Shown piece by piece: positions 37,575 through 50,900 of a stretch of DNA of 64,000 nucleotides. The notes beneath the pieces were generated by a model that worked only from the letters and a program-made list of their open reading frames with translations, did not search any database and was not told the DNA's origin. Source of the DNA: Paragonimus skrjabini miyazakii. Lineage: Eukaryota; Platyhelminthes; Trematoda; Plagiorchiida; Troglotrematidae. The translations under genes were made by a program, and so were the position numbers. Position 1 is the first letter of the stretch, and the number at the start of each line of letters is the position of its first letter. The stretch is taken from positions 340,736 through 404,735 of the forward strand of contig JTDE01000024.1 of NCBI GenBank assembly GCA_014338405.1. Direction: 5' to 3'.

Positions 37575-40500
37575 CAACAGTCTAACTAAAATCTGATTCT
37601 CCCCTGTCAACAAGGGCCATTTGTTCGTCCGTAATTCCGTTTACTTTATCAAGCTGTCAATGCAGTAATGGAGTTGTGAAACACACTGTAATTTTTGTAG
37701 TTCCCGAGTTGGTTCCCTCTTATAAGTGACACAAATAACAAGTTGAAATTACAGACGAGATGATTAAATCACATCTGATTCAGTGACATTCTGGCATCAG
37801 ACAATAACTGCCCATAGGTCTCAGCATGCAGCTGGTCAGATTACATATACCCCGTGACTCTAATTTAACGTTGGTTTACGCTTTTCAAGACGGACGATAG
37901 AACTATCTGGCCAGACATTTAAGTGTCTTTTCAGAGTGGTTCAGAAGAATTTTATGAACGAGTCTGTGACAAGTACTTGGAAGCAAAAGCTCGGATTACA
38001 CAGCTCACGCATTTAGATGGATAGCTCAAAGAAATCTGTGCTCAGGACATGCTTATGTCAAAATCGATAGGCAACGTACACTGTAAGTTTGTCTGTGTTA
38101 ACGGGGATCATTACAGCACTAATTTTGTTAGTTGATCTCATAATATTGGCTTACTTGGTTGACAATTTAGATGGCAGTTAAGTGAATGACATTGACAAGG
38201 CGATGCTAGGAGTATGTTAATCAGAGCCAGCACAAACTGGTAGAATAGGATATTTGTGTTGATACTGAAGGCTGTACAATTTTGACTAACAGACTGAGAT
38301 CCATCGATGAACCGAAAAATGTCAGTTCCTGCAGTAGACCTTATTAAGGATGAAACCAGCCAAAAGTTGCTGCCATAACTGAGTACTTTAATGTCTTTCT
38401 CACAAAAAATAAAATGAAGTGTTGCGCCTCGGGTATTACGCAGGTGTCGCTGAAGCTAGGATATCACTCAACTGCATTGGCTATCATTCTGATTCCTTTC
38501 CTTTTTGATAGAAGTTACCAGAAGAGATAAAGAGCATGAGTAGAAAGTCACATGTCTTCCTTTGCGTATATTTCAAGATTCGATACAGTGCACTGCATAA
38601 CGTCCTACATACAAACCTGTCCACAGAAACGGAGTGTGTTGCTCGTCACAATCCGGATTTGACGGGTAGGCTGGTTTACCGGTTACAAACTTCGACTCCC
38701 GTTGTATTTTCAAGCTAAACACTGAATCAGTCGATGTTACCTGTTCAAGTTACTATTCGATACCAACAATTAGTTTCGCTGCGGAGTCTGTTCACCAAAG
38801 CGATGATCGAACCGCAGATACTTTTCTGCGACATAGGGATGAATGTTGACAAGGTCATTCGTCGGAACCAGATTACAGAGTAAGAACCCAGAGTGTACTC
38901 AGAAATGTCTTGTTTACTTCCCGGTTGCGTTGGGGAATGTATAACTAATGGGTTCAAACAAGGGATGAACTAGAATCTGGAGACTGGTTTGAAAGAAACC
39001 GGCTAGATTATCTATCCGCATGTTAATGCTGCGCCCAGTTGTGAATACTGTTCACCTTACACTTTCATCCAGCCAATCTGATGAAACCCTAGACACAAGT
39101 CTGATGTGAAAATTCGTGTTTGATTGGGCCATTCAAGGCCAATTTAAAAGCTTATTTTCCCCAATTTAGCCTTCTTGCAGTTTAGCCAGAAGTAAGGGTC
39201 TTCCTGATATTATCTGTGAGCGGATTCTCTCAGGTAAAATGAAGCATAAAATCGCTGAGAGTTCATCACTGTTTTTGCTTGTTCATTCGGTATGACCACA
39301 GACCACTCTGAACCAATAACTGAGCACAGTAATCTTTACTGGCTATTCTCTAACTCCACCTGTTTAAAGTGTCAAACAGCTAAAATCCATCGATTGTTAG
39401 AAATTTGGGCGACAGATAGTAGACCAACCGACAACTGATTATTTTTAACAGCTTTCCCTATATCTGATGGGTTACAAATGAGTATCAGGCGATATATATA
39501 CCAATTTTATCAACAGTCACCGTACGCCTAAGAAAATGATTGTTGACATCAGGAACGAATGTTCTAACAGAACCCCGATTACTTTCTCTCGTGTTTACTG
39601 TCCCAAACTTTTGTGGTATCTCGACGTTAAAAGTCAACGTTCCAATGTCGACGCTAGTGTGTCAGTGGACTGTCTGAGGATTGATTCTTTGAGGTCTTTT
39701 CGAAGAATGTCGCTGAAGTTGAGGTGACACTTTTGGTGGTTTCAGCATTAATTCTCTGGTATTTTTTAAAATATGTAATCCCATCTGGCTAGCTACAAAT
39801 TATCAGCAAAATTTGCAAGCATTTCCACACATTGTCTCGTTTTATTTCATAGCCTTTCGTTTCAGCCCCTGTGAGCAGACGATCTAATAATTTCGCATTA
39901 CATGATTGTTTGTTTTTTAACCAGGAAATCATCTAGCTTGATTTAACCGGACTGAAAGCTTACGTCAAGATAGCACGTGGGTTGTAGGTGTTTAAATTAC
40001 TATATATGGTGATCCAATAAACAACCAATAACGACGCTCTCAAAATAGGTCAATTTAGACAAATTCTGTATGCGCACGATAGATTAACTCAAATATGCTT
40101 AGTATGCTTGATATAAAGGCTAATATGAGTGGTGAACATTGAAAAAATGCATTACTTCCTTGGATGTATTCGGGTACCGAGAATTCCCCTGAGTTTTTGC
40201 AAGACTCGAGGTTTTGATCTTGAGTTGCTATGACCTACGTAGAAATGCGGCTTAAACAAATTTGAAGGTAGTTAGACCAAACCCAACATAAAATGAAGCC
40301 ACAATATGCTAGCCTGACTGCAAGTAGATCTAAACGGCAGTGTAGTAGACCGCCTAGTGCTCACCCTTAAAAGTCCTACAGGTAGCTGTAACAGAGTTCA
40401 TTTAGAAGAAAAAGCAGAATAATTCAGAAGTGACATCTTACAAATACATCTCGTTTCTCGTAAACTTTGGGTGGACAGGAAAACCACAGTTATCTGTTTC

Positions 40501-41320
40501 TTGTCGCCGTTAGCTTAGAAATTTAAACATATAAACGAAGGCTACATTCGACGTCTAAACTTGTATGATACGAAAGTATGACTTGATTAGAAATGTTGGC
40601 CGTGGCTTTAGTGTTTTCAAAAATCACAAATGTAGAAGTAAAATGGCAAACAGTCTGTTTTCGGCTATTCATCGTCTAGCCAATTACATAACATTTTCTA
40701 TCATCATGGTTGTCAGGTCGTCAAAATCAAGAGCAGTTAGCCACATAATTACGTCACGCTACTGTTAGTTGGAGGGCAATTAGTTGACAAAATTGACCTA
40801 CGGAGGCGTCGAGTCGGCAATGGAAGGCCATGGTAATCGTACGACCTGTGCGAATTTGTTTTGAGCGCACAACTGTGGATTGCATAACATAATAACTAAC
40901 GTACGATTCATTGGTTATTGTTTAGGAAAAGAATGACACTTTCTTCAGAAATATTACAACCGTTTCTAACAGAGGAAGTCATATTGTGCTATGTGAACAT
41001 CTCAGTACGTTTAGACATAGTCCGAGCAGTTGTTCGCAAGCTGACAGGAAAGAACTCATCAAATGGTCCAGGAATTCTGCATACACATTACTCAAAACTG
41101 TCGGAATTGTTCAACTTTGCTATGTGGATGGTAAAGCGCATACGAAGTTGACGTTGCAAAACTTAAAAAGCTTTGTCTGCACGTAAACCTATTTTCTTAG
41201 ATAGTAACTGTAACATTCCAGCTTTCATCTCAGTATATTTGCGCAGAATGCTTTTGCATTCGGACTGTACCAAACTTTCAAAATGTGATCATCCAAGAAA
41301 CATGGCTTGATACAATTTCT
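37575..41320. other. Non-coding stretch
   Basis: Short open frames only, on both strands, with no recognised domain. Around 37920-38100 a plus-strand segment has a protein-like composition broken by stops and could be an unidentifiable old mobile-element relic. Confidence 0.4.
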
Positions 41321-41405
41321 TATTACTGATGAGTAGTCGGGGATTTGTATTATTTCAATTTGAACATCACCACCAATTGATCGCAGCTGTCGCATTCCCA
41401 TAGAC
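41321..41405 (-). mobile_element. Inverted tail arm left of copy 5
   Basis: This is the reverse complement of the family tail: the CGCAGCTGTCG core at 41382-41392, then the distal part out to the CTCATCAGTA word at about 41324-41334. The inner 58 bases (41345-41402) pair with 41585-41642 of copy 5, sharing a copy-specific AAATTGAAA. Confidence 0.75.
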
Positions 41406-41406
41406 T

Positions 41407-41642
41407 ATTCGGTCGTACCTAATGTGAGGTCAATGGCCCAATGGTAAACACGGTTGCCTCATGAACAGCATGTCCGTGGTTCAAGTCCCGTCGGTGGCGA
41501 TGATATGCACTACTGACGAGCTGTTCTAATGAGAGCGAAAGCCGAGTCTAGTGCTTCTTTTCGAAAGGGGCCGACCGGATAGTTTATGCGAATGCGACAG
41601 CTGCGATCAACTGTGGGTGATGTTCAAATTGAAACAATGTAT
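41407..41642 (+). mobile_element. tRNA-derived SINE-like element with hammerhead, copy 5 (best preserved)
   Basis: The head is truncated to its last part (from ATTCGGTCG). Box A is at 41434-41444 (TGGCCCAATGG) and box B at 41478-41488 (GGTTCAAGTCC), both close to tRNA consensus and 44 bases apart, as in a tRNA. The segment between them has an anticodon-arm-like stem with a CAT-containing loop. The hammerhead (41507-41554) and the tail (CGACAGCTGCG near 41593) follow. No intact acceptor stem is seen, so this is a tRNA-derived element, not a tRNA gene. Confidence 0.88.
41507..41554 (+). ncRNA. Type I hammerhead ribozyme in copy 5, nearly complete
   Basis: Helix I: GCACTA (41507-41512) is perfectly complementary to TAGTGC (41549-41554). 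Core: CTGACGA (41513-41519), matching the invariant CUGANGA. Helix II: 41520-41536, G-C, C-G, T-A, a bulged G, then T-G, T-A and C-G closing a TAAT loop. GAAA at 41537-41540. The helix III to cleavage segment is GCCGAGTC, with cleavage predicted after C41548. The weak point is helix III: only A41540-T41547 pairs well, because G41541 replaces the C seen in copy 1. Schistosome Sm-alpha elements carry the same combination of polymerase III promoter and hammerhead. Activity of this copy is doubtful, but the fold is clear. Confidence 0.8.
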
Positions 41643-41770
41643 TATTAACAACCTGAACTGGTCAATTGTGTCGGTCATTTGTTGAAGTCTTTAGCAATGA
41701 ACAAACTTAACAGTGTTAATGATAGCTTCTAATTTACAGTATACGACAAACTTTTGTCTAACTTTGAAAT

Positions 41771-41806
41771 TAATTTAATTAATTAATTAATTAATTAATT
41801 AAATTT
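41771..41806. repeat. AATT microsatellite
   Basis: About seven uninterrupted AATT units lie roughly 130 bases after copy 5, with imperfect units at both ends. Confidence 0.95.
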
Positions 41807-44729
41807 CTAGAATGTTTGAATTCTGTTTTATTCAAACAGTTTATCGGATTGTTCTCGAAAATAAGTTTTTCATTGTTTGCAATTCAAATGTGATTGCTAT
41901 TTGGTTCCACTGTTTGCCTCAAGGAGGTTGAGCACAATTTTCAACGATCTCATTTTTTATACTTTCTATTATTACTCAGTCAAGACATTATGTTTTCTGC
42001 TACTGTTAACTGTTACCAGCTAAGTAATTTACAAACTTTTGACATACACCTCTGTTGTACAATTTGCGCGCTGTTTTACCGGTGAAATAGTCAAACGACA
42101 CTGAATAATTTGCATTAATCCATATTTATTTAGCATAGACGATTTTACTCAAATTCACCCAATTAACACAGATTTAAAAGATCATTATCTGGTCAGCAAT
42201 TTCATTGTCTTTTAATGGAGCTCAGTTCTATTTACATTTTTGATAGTGACTAGCGAGTTAAATTACTACACAAAAATTTGTTCATTTTTATCGTTTATTA
42301 AAGAGAACCCTAATAATTTCTTGATATTATTCGCTCACTTAGCCAAAAAACGTTAACTTATTGAGACCTTGGGTCAGTAATTACGAAAAAATATTGTACT
42401 GATGCTAAGCCCTTATGTAACCGACTTTATAACTAAATGTATTATTTGTAATTCGGCATGTGCTAGTATCAATCTTTAAGACCATATGAGCGCTTGTACG
42501 AGTTCGGGTGATAAATTTAAGTACTACTGACCGATACTGAAACCAGGATAAACGTTATGACGAGTATATTAACAGTACCCATCATCTTAATATAAGGTGG
42601 GCTTTGTATAAAATGTGAGAAGAGTAACTTTTGCAAGGGTTATGCTACGAAGAACAAATTAGACATTGCAACACAGAATGTGTTCCATATTAAAAAATAC
42701 ACCGGATAAACGACACAATGCTATATTCTGGGTCATTGCCACATGCTATTTTAATCCAGGTTGGTGTACCTGGTGTAGCAACGATTTGATTAGAAGTTAT
42801 AGATAAATCAAATGACAAAAATGAGCTCGCGTTAAATGAGGTCTTTCTATGAAAAATGTTTACTCACCCGCTCTTAGGATAACTCCGTTTTGATGATACT
42901 ATGCTCTGTTGGTTGCATACCGCGCTCAACGTGAAAAATTCGTTGATAGTTTATCATGCTGTTTTCCAAGTGAAAAACCGGTGCGTTTTGTCACCCACTT
43001 GTTTGAAAGCAGCGAAGAAACAGCAGCTGGCCCGTTAGAACTAAGATCACAATGTGTGAATAATCCCTATATCGGGTATATAATACATTCCGATTGTTTT
43101 GTGTGCAATGAAATAAAGACCATACCGGTCTATTCTCTGATCCAGCAACCCCCTTCAAAACAACTTTCCACTATATGCAAAGTAAGAATATATTTTACCT
43201 GTAAGCTTCATGGCATCTGAAGGTCAGACATCAAAGAACACTTGTTAGTAAGCGTTTATCTTCTTTAACTGTCTGTAGATACCTCAGCACACAACTGACT
43301 CTATGAACAACCTCACTGATATTATGGTCATATGAAAAAGACACAATTGGGAATCGAGTTTATTTAACTTTAGAGGTTTTCACAAGTTTTACAACCGGAT
43401 TTTATATATAACTAGTTGATTTCGAATGAGTGATTCATCCTACTTCAGAGTCAATAGCCCTTTGACTGTTTGAAATTAACGTCCTGCCAATAAAATGTCA
43501 CAGAAATTGAAGACTAAGCATCGGTTGAACTGATGACAATTCGCTAGATCATCACATATTGTCGTATGATATATACGAATGTCTAGTCTTAGCTGATTCA
43601 TAGTGTCCATTCTGTACTGTGCCAACCTTCATGCATATTTAAGGGGCTGAGGGCGAGATCGCAACCGGCAGATTTGTGTCAGTCATCGAAGTTTACACAA
43701 GTGACAGTTGTAGTCTGAGCCATCTCAAGAGATGATTCATATATGGACAATCTTCTACTGCCGATTTTTCATTGTTGAGCCAACTAACTGCACACTAAGA
43801 AAGGCTGATCAACGTTTAACGACGTTTTTATTGGTGCATGGACAGTATCCTAGACAGCGGAATGCAAAACGGTGTCCAAATCTTTTCAGACCAATACTCC
43901 AAGACTTGTGTATGCATCCTTGTCTGCTCTCACGTGTGCATGTATTCAACTCGAGTAGTTTTAATCAGATCTTCATCACCTACAAAGATAATCTAATATG
44001 CACAAACTTCTCTCAGAAACATGTTTCCATCTTGTGCTCAACTTTTAACCAGAGACTTTGATGTACTTTATTAATTCACAGTAACCATTAGGAGTGACCT
44101 ATTCTTTACTGACGACCAAAGTCCTGAAGTTTTCATCAAAATATATCTTACTGGCATTTCGCACCACTTTCAGTCAATGTCAATTTAGTAAATGTAGATT
44201 CTGTCATCGACGCCAAAATTTAAAAAAAGCTCTGACGTACAAAACGTTTTCACTCGAGGTCACTTAATGCGTTACCACCCAAGGTCAAATGGGCTTGTTA
44301 AGTTCAAAGACATACTGATATGAGTGCACGTTCCTTGCAGATGCATCAAGCTACTGAGCTTACATAAATTTACTTTGATCAGTTCGGTACAAAGCAACTG
44401 CAAATGTTTACTGTATACCTGTTTCGTGTGCGTCTGTCGGATAGCGAGTGTTGAACCATCATAATCATAAACAGCAATACATCAGTGGTTCACACTGATG
44501 CTTAACTACCACGCAACCACAAAGAAGGAGCAGACCGTGTTTAGGAAGAGAAGAAAAAAGGGGGAGGGGAGGGAACCTAATCACTAAAAATAGCTACGTC
44601 TGTGTTCAGACATACAACATCAAGATACCTATACCTGGCAAACAAACAACCGAGCTATTAGTGAAAGTAAGGCGTCATCAGCAAGACAGCCTCCTTATGG
44701 CTTTCAAAGCCCCGCGTCATTGACTGCTC
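41807..44729. other. Non-coding stretch
   Basis: Two open frames of just over 100 codons (42909-43220, containing a donor-like GTAAGA near its end, and 43732-44061, starting at a true ATG) show no recognisable domain and are no longer than expected by chance. A purine-rich run of A and G lies at 44546-44574. Confidence 0.4.
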
Positions 44730-44945
44730 TCACTTCACAGACAATTCGGTCAAACAACGACAATATTCATGCCACTGAGCTTGGTTAGCCGCCATCTTAT
44801 CTAAAGTCTCGAGCCACCGATCCTGTGAGTCGCGAGGGCTCCAGCCCGGGAGACAAAACCGATCTACAGTAGCCAACCCCTTCGTGAACGATTTCATTTG
44901 TCTACGCCAGGTCATCATCTGTCCACCTCGCAGTAACAATAACAA
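44730..44945 (-). mobile_element. LINE ORF2 C-terminal fragment (5'-truncated)
   Basis: The minus strand encodes about 71 residues with the order RGGQMMTWRRQMK, LPGW-PRD, WLETLDKMAANQAQW and a cysteine close after. This is the C-terminal layout I know from fluke LINE polyproteins, where the consensus is RGGQ-TWQR-MK, LPGWGPRD and WLETL-DMA-NR-QWR. The frame is open to its stop at the left end. The polymerase domain upstream is absent, so the insertion is 5'-truncated near 44940, beside a short TTATTG repeat. It belongs to a different LINE family from the relic at 19.3-20.6 kb. The family match is from memory. Confidence 0.6.
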
Positions 44946-47900
44946 TAAGAGAAGCTACCAAACTCGGAAACTAATGGCTGGTCGAAGACTAACCCTTTTG
45001 CTAAACGGTATAAATTCGTTCAGGTGTGACGGCTATTCAATTTGTTAGAAACATCATTCCTGGAAGTAAACCTAAATGCTCAACAAGTTCGTCGGTTCCC
45101 TCATAGATTCTATTGCTTACGGTATTCACCTATGATTCTTGTTGTCTAACCACTTGATGTTTTTTGATACCGATCCGTAAGTTTTCACTTTCACGATTTA
45201 TATCATACTTTACGTGATTTGTATGATGTATATCGCATAACATACACTGAAAACAAGAGTCCTAGGCTATGTTGGAACTGCCGCCTACTTTTAAAGAAGT
45301 TTGAGTGTCTGAGTGTTAACAAACCTAAGAAAAAAAATGTTTGCGACACAAGCGATCAGCAAGATAATCAAGCAAATTAGGAAATCTGCTAAAAACTCTA
45401 CTATAATTATATTTTGATAGTAAACTGCCGATGAAGTTTCCTACAAACATCTTACTCCGTCCATATTTGATGACTGCTTTTGCAGCCTGATTCAAGTTTC
45501 AAACAGTCCTCATGGAAATAAGCAGTTGACTCAATGTGTTCATATTGGATATTGCCAGTAGGGCGAATCATTGCTGTGACTGAGTTTTGAAACTCATACC
45601 GTCAACTAAAGGATATTGCTCATCAGGTATGATAATTTGGTAGTGGTTGATATGTTATTCGTGATCCTATTGGTACAGCCGCCAAAACAGTTGCATTTTC
45701 AGGCTAGTTACAAACCAGAGTCGTAAAAATAGTGTACATCTCTGGCAAGGTGAAACAAGAACAGACCTAGAGTTAACTGAATCTCTTTGAAGAGAGTCAG
45801 TTGAGTGATATGTTAGAAAATGAATGACACGAGTGACTACGACCAGTGGTCGGTTCATTTTGTTAGCACATATTAATTGTGATCTCTGATTTACAGTTTA
45901 GTTTCTGCCGGTATCCTTCATTTTTAAAAACACATTGAGAAATAGACACTGTGTAGACCGTATCATGCAACGAGAATTAACCAATGCTTTTTAAGTTCTC
46001 ATATGCGCCCACCTATTGATCAGAAATATAAATCTTTGAAATCTGGTGGCTGTTCTTTTCTGTTTATTTCGTTTCTATTTATTCGAAAAGGTATCTTAGA
46101 AAAATAAATAAAAAGTAATAACCATTCCAACTTCGTTCATTCAACACATGCAATAACACAATAGAACATTACGCACTTCACTGTTACGAATTAGAGCAGA
46201 AATTTTTGATGTGCTGTTGTCAAGTATGCTGAACAACTAGACGAACTGATTCATAAAAGAGACTTTAGATGTTGTTTAGTTGCTACCATAAAATAGATAT
46301 ACTTTAATGATTTTAAGAGAAAACCGTATGATTATTCGTAGACATTCCGTCTGTTGCAGTGACGATTTGCAGAACACGATAAATGGGAGCTCATTTGACC
46401 GTTCGGTTTTGAAAGACTGGGTAATACGATGTTGTTGAACTGAAACCAAACAAACGATTTTTGTATTCAGCTCATCGAAGTGTGGTTATTCATTTCGATT
46501 ATGTCACTTGGGGAGGTACCTTGCTGTTAGTGCACCAGAATAAAAGCAGATGAGCACAGTTTTGCGGAAGTTCATGTCGAGTACACCAAACCTAGGTAAG
46601 AGTTGACGGTTTATGAAAGCAGGCAGAATATGGCAGGTACTTCAGGTATTAGCATTTAACAGCAACGTGAATTTGAGTGGGGAAAATATCTTCAAAAATG
46701 AGCAGAAGCAAAACTTTTTCGCAATTCTAAAAATATCAAAAACTTAATTCATCATACGATACTAATAACTGACAAACAGTAACAGTGGGATTTCTAGGAT
46801 ATCTTACATTTGCTCCCAAATTTCTGACAAGCAAGTATTTCAAAGTATTTCATTTCAAAGTATTTCATGTGGAATACGTAAGCCAAGTTTGCGCTTAAAG
46901 CTGCCGTAAGGTAACATTCCTGAACTAGACACTCGTAGGTTGTTCCAAGACGTACTTACCTGGAAAGAGTTTTATGAGGTTTGATAGGAGAATGCAAAAG
47001 ATTGGTGCATTCAACTAGTCCATGTAAACGGGGTACTGGACGATGTGTCATGACAAGATTTGCGGTTTTACTTCCGATACACTTAAAAAGCTCAATAATT
47101 TTCGTGTGATAACCAGTGATACATTAAATTCTTAACTAAATTTTGGGACTTTCAACAAGTCGGAGATAACTGAAGGACAAGTTAAGTGAAACAATCCGAA
47201 TGGTCTGGTACTTAACCCTAAATCCGATATCGTTCACTTAGTCAGCGATAAGCATTGTGCAGCGGGCTAAGGTCATTTGGTGGTGACTTTCTCAGCGGTC
47301 AGATTATGGCTAACGTTACCGGATTCATCTTCTCCAAGAAAGTATTCAACGTAGTCAGAGCGATCGAAATGAAGTCGACTAAAATTAGTCAACCTGGGCA
47401 TGAGCCAGGTGACCTTAGCCAAGTGATGTAATACGTTCCAATCGAAGTGCACCCTCAGTTACACTCTCCACTATACGCCACATTTGAGTGTCAGCAGTAT
47501 GTATCAGTAACGATGGTTTTGTAAATCCGTGTGGCTTAAGATGCGAATAAAACGTAAAGAAGAGACGCGAGTAGAGAACCTGGCTAAATGGCGATAGCGA
47601 CAAAGTAGTAACTATAAAATGCCTGATATCTTTGACATTAAACGAGTGATCTTGAAGGTAATCGTGAGACATTAAACAGTGAAAGTTTGGTTAGATTAAC
47701 TGTAGGTCTAACGCAGCTCCACAAACCAACCAATGTTTTATTCTGAAATTGAACCAGGTACATAAAGCTGACACAGTATAGTGCTTAAGAGACAGCTACT
47801 ATCTATTTGCTTGGTATCGTCGTCAGGCGGTTTAGATAGCCCCGGTTGGAAACATTCGTTATAATCACATAAACAACCCAGCAGCAAAACACATTGTGGT

Positions 47901-50900
47901 GAAAAATAGGACATTATCGTGGGTTAGAACGTTTCATCATGGATGGACTGGGAAATGTTTGATTGCCAGTAGCTAAGCAGTGGTTATCGTCGATCGCGAG
48001 TTCAAAGGATTGTAGGCCTGAGGAGACTTTGTGTTTGCCGTTGAATTATTCCTTAATGCATGTGCCGCGGCTGATACATCGGATGCTAACAGTCATGACA
48101 CATGAAAACACTTGACATCTCACTAGCACTGGTCGGCTTCTGGAAACTCGATTGGGAAGGCGTATCTATCGTTAAAAATACATTGGGCTCCTAACGGCGG
48201 TTGGAATTGTGTTGGTCAGAATTCTGCTCAACTGCACAAGCTAATGTTCACTCGCAATATCAGGTGTTCACAATATAAAAATGAAACCTTCTGGGGGTTG
48301 GAATAAACCAAACGGGTATACACAAAGGTTTGCTATGAGACACGACGACTTTTATTCGATCTGTCGCATGCTGACGATGAGATACCTAACAATCTAACGG
48401 GAATGCGATGCAAATTAAGTGAGTTCGAGTATTACTGTGAGCTTCACTCGTCATCACTTAACCATTATCTTCTCTGCAAAATAGAATGTGTGAATTCCAT
48501 TATCGTGTTTAGTCGGGATTACCGGAACGCAAGCTTGAGAATTCGTCATAAATATGGCCCACCGAAAAACGGTCCTGTGCGAAAACATATTGCAAAGAGT
48601 CGCATCCGTCTTGAAAGGTATTAACCGTATACACCGTCAAATTATCTCTATTTACAAACGATGTGCGATTTTGCTCTTGATTTAATGGACGTTTTGTAAA
48701 ACTCAGCGTATTAACAACCCTGTGATCGCTTGCAACTCCCATGTCAGGGAGCCTAACCCCCTTGTGCTTTTGGCACGCTAAAATCCGGAAAATGCCTTAG
48801 TGTTAATCTATGACGCTTGAGTAAACAAACTGTTGCTTTGCAAAATTGCACGCCCATAAAAACGGTTCCGGTTAAAAATTTGACTAGAGTAATAAAACGC
48901 ATCATTTACTTAACGTCTGCAAAGCGTTAGTTTTTCAATGATCTTCGTTCTTCAATCGGTCTCCAGGTTGCTCATGAAAATATCACAGACTTCACGCGAC
49001 AATACTGTGACCACAGAATGGTTCGCAGAAACTGTTATTTTCTTTGGTCAACAGTGCACAGTTTCGTGTCTAATCATTTACAGTCGTTAAATCTTTTCAC
49101 TAAATCAGGTACACAAATTGCATCTAATAGAACTGTGAAACAACCGTACTAATATGCTATCTTTATAGACACGTATGCACTGGATTCATAATTCAATTGT
49201 TTAATAAAAATGGGGTTAGCTAAGAATGTCACACACGCCGGCATGTGGACCCAGCGTTATAGAATCTGCAGTGCACTGCCGGGCTGAGCATTTGCAATAA
49301 TGCGGTAAGAACGTAATCAATGAATGCAACTTAGTTATAGTTGACTGGATGGTAAGACTGTCGGAATTAAAAGGGCTAAATTCTGACTCGTAAAAATATG
49401 TGTAAGCCTCCCAGAGTTCGGGAAAGAATCCAAGACATCAGCCCGTGTCCTTGACTTTACCGAGGATGTTGTTCCAACATTTGACCATCAGGAGAAACGA
49501 GAAGACAATTGAAGTTACCTGTTACTGAACACAATAGGTACAAACGGAGCGGTTGATAGCGAACGATACCAACTTCAAAGGCCAGAGAAAGATTCAGTCA
49601 CCGTGCAGGAAGTAAAGTCAGAAAATCATTACAGAGATTTTGATCGAGTACCATTCCCTACGAAGCCATGCTACGTTGAAAATTCCATGGTCCATAGACA
49701 AAACTCGCGTGCCAAACGTAATGATAACAAACCCCTGTCTGGCGCGGAGTGACAAAGAATACGAGATGCAGACTCTTCTTATCTACATCAGTCTGACCCC
49801 CACTTAATAGGCAATGCATTCGGAAAATTCGCCCAGGGGTAATGCAAGTTTATCCAACCACAGCAGACCACACGTTCCTTTGTTAATGTGAGTTCGAATA
49901 AAACATCCTTGAGGAAAGCCACCCGGAAGGGTTGAACCGTTGAGTGTTAAAACTGTCTTCCAACGTTCTGTTCTTCTCAATTCATTAATCAAAAGCACGT
50001 TAAACACTATGTTAATATTGTTTGACTTCATTCATGTTAAACTTGATGTTGTCCTCCTGCAATGCTGGAAGATAATCTGTTTCGTCATTACAAGGTGGTT
50101 TTCCAGAAATCTCACAGTTATCACAGGTACTTCATTTACCTTTGGGGTAAAAGTCGACGGATTTTCTGAACGTCTCCGTTACAGACTTCGAACAAAAATG
50201 GAGTTGTGGGTTTCTACAGTAAGTATCGGGTGTCAGGTAGTTCAGACTGGACGGATATCTATATCTCGCACACAATTCTGTGGAATATGTTGTCTTTATT
50301 CGAGATGTGAGAAGCATTCTTGAGGATCTTAGTGCATGAACACGATCTTTGAACGAATGAAATATCTTCCCAAAGTAGGAATGATAAGCGATCAGTGAAT
50401 GTTTTGGTCCAGATTTCAACGATATATATAATTTAGTAAACGAAATATTCCAGATGCCTTGCGTAATGCCCGAACCAATCTGAACACATTGACACGCTTT
50501 GGATTTGCATTTATTGTTTCAACCGTGCATAGGAACTAAATACGTAAATGAGATAAAAACCTTTGTTTCTGCTTGCACAAATGTGACTCCCATGAACACA
50601 TATGTTAAACTCACCTACTATTCGGGCTGATTTAAAGCCAACCAAGAATCCCTGACACCGACTTGTTTAAAACGCATTCAGAACTGGGACGATGTATTTC
50701 ACCGTAACCGGGGTTAAAAATACATTCAGGCCAGAATGAAATAGTAGAACTCCAACTCAACTCGACCCAATTGCTAGGTGGTTTTTAATAAGTTATGTTA
50801 GGGTTTTGCAGCAGAAATGAGAAAATACGGCTAATAGCTTCCTCCAGTAGACTGCATATCAAACCAATTCTTAAGACTTTTTACTGTAACGCGGTTGAAA

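Noticed and set aside
41427..41498. tRNA gene
   Set aside because: Boxes A and B and an anticodon-like arm are present, but no paired acceptor stem is seen and the sequence continues into a repeat family, so it is tRNA-derived and not a tRNA gene.
47310..47400. Reverse-transcriptase-like FSKKVFNVVRA segment on the plus strand
   Set aside because: The likeness to a motif A block is short, the key aspartate is absent and no other polymerase block was found nearby.
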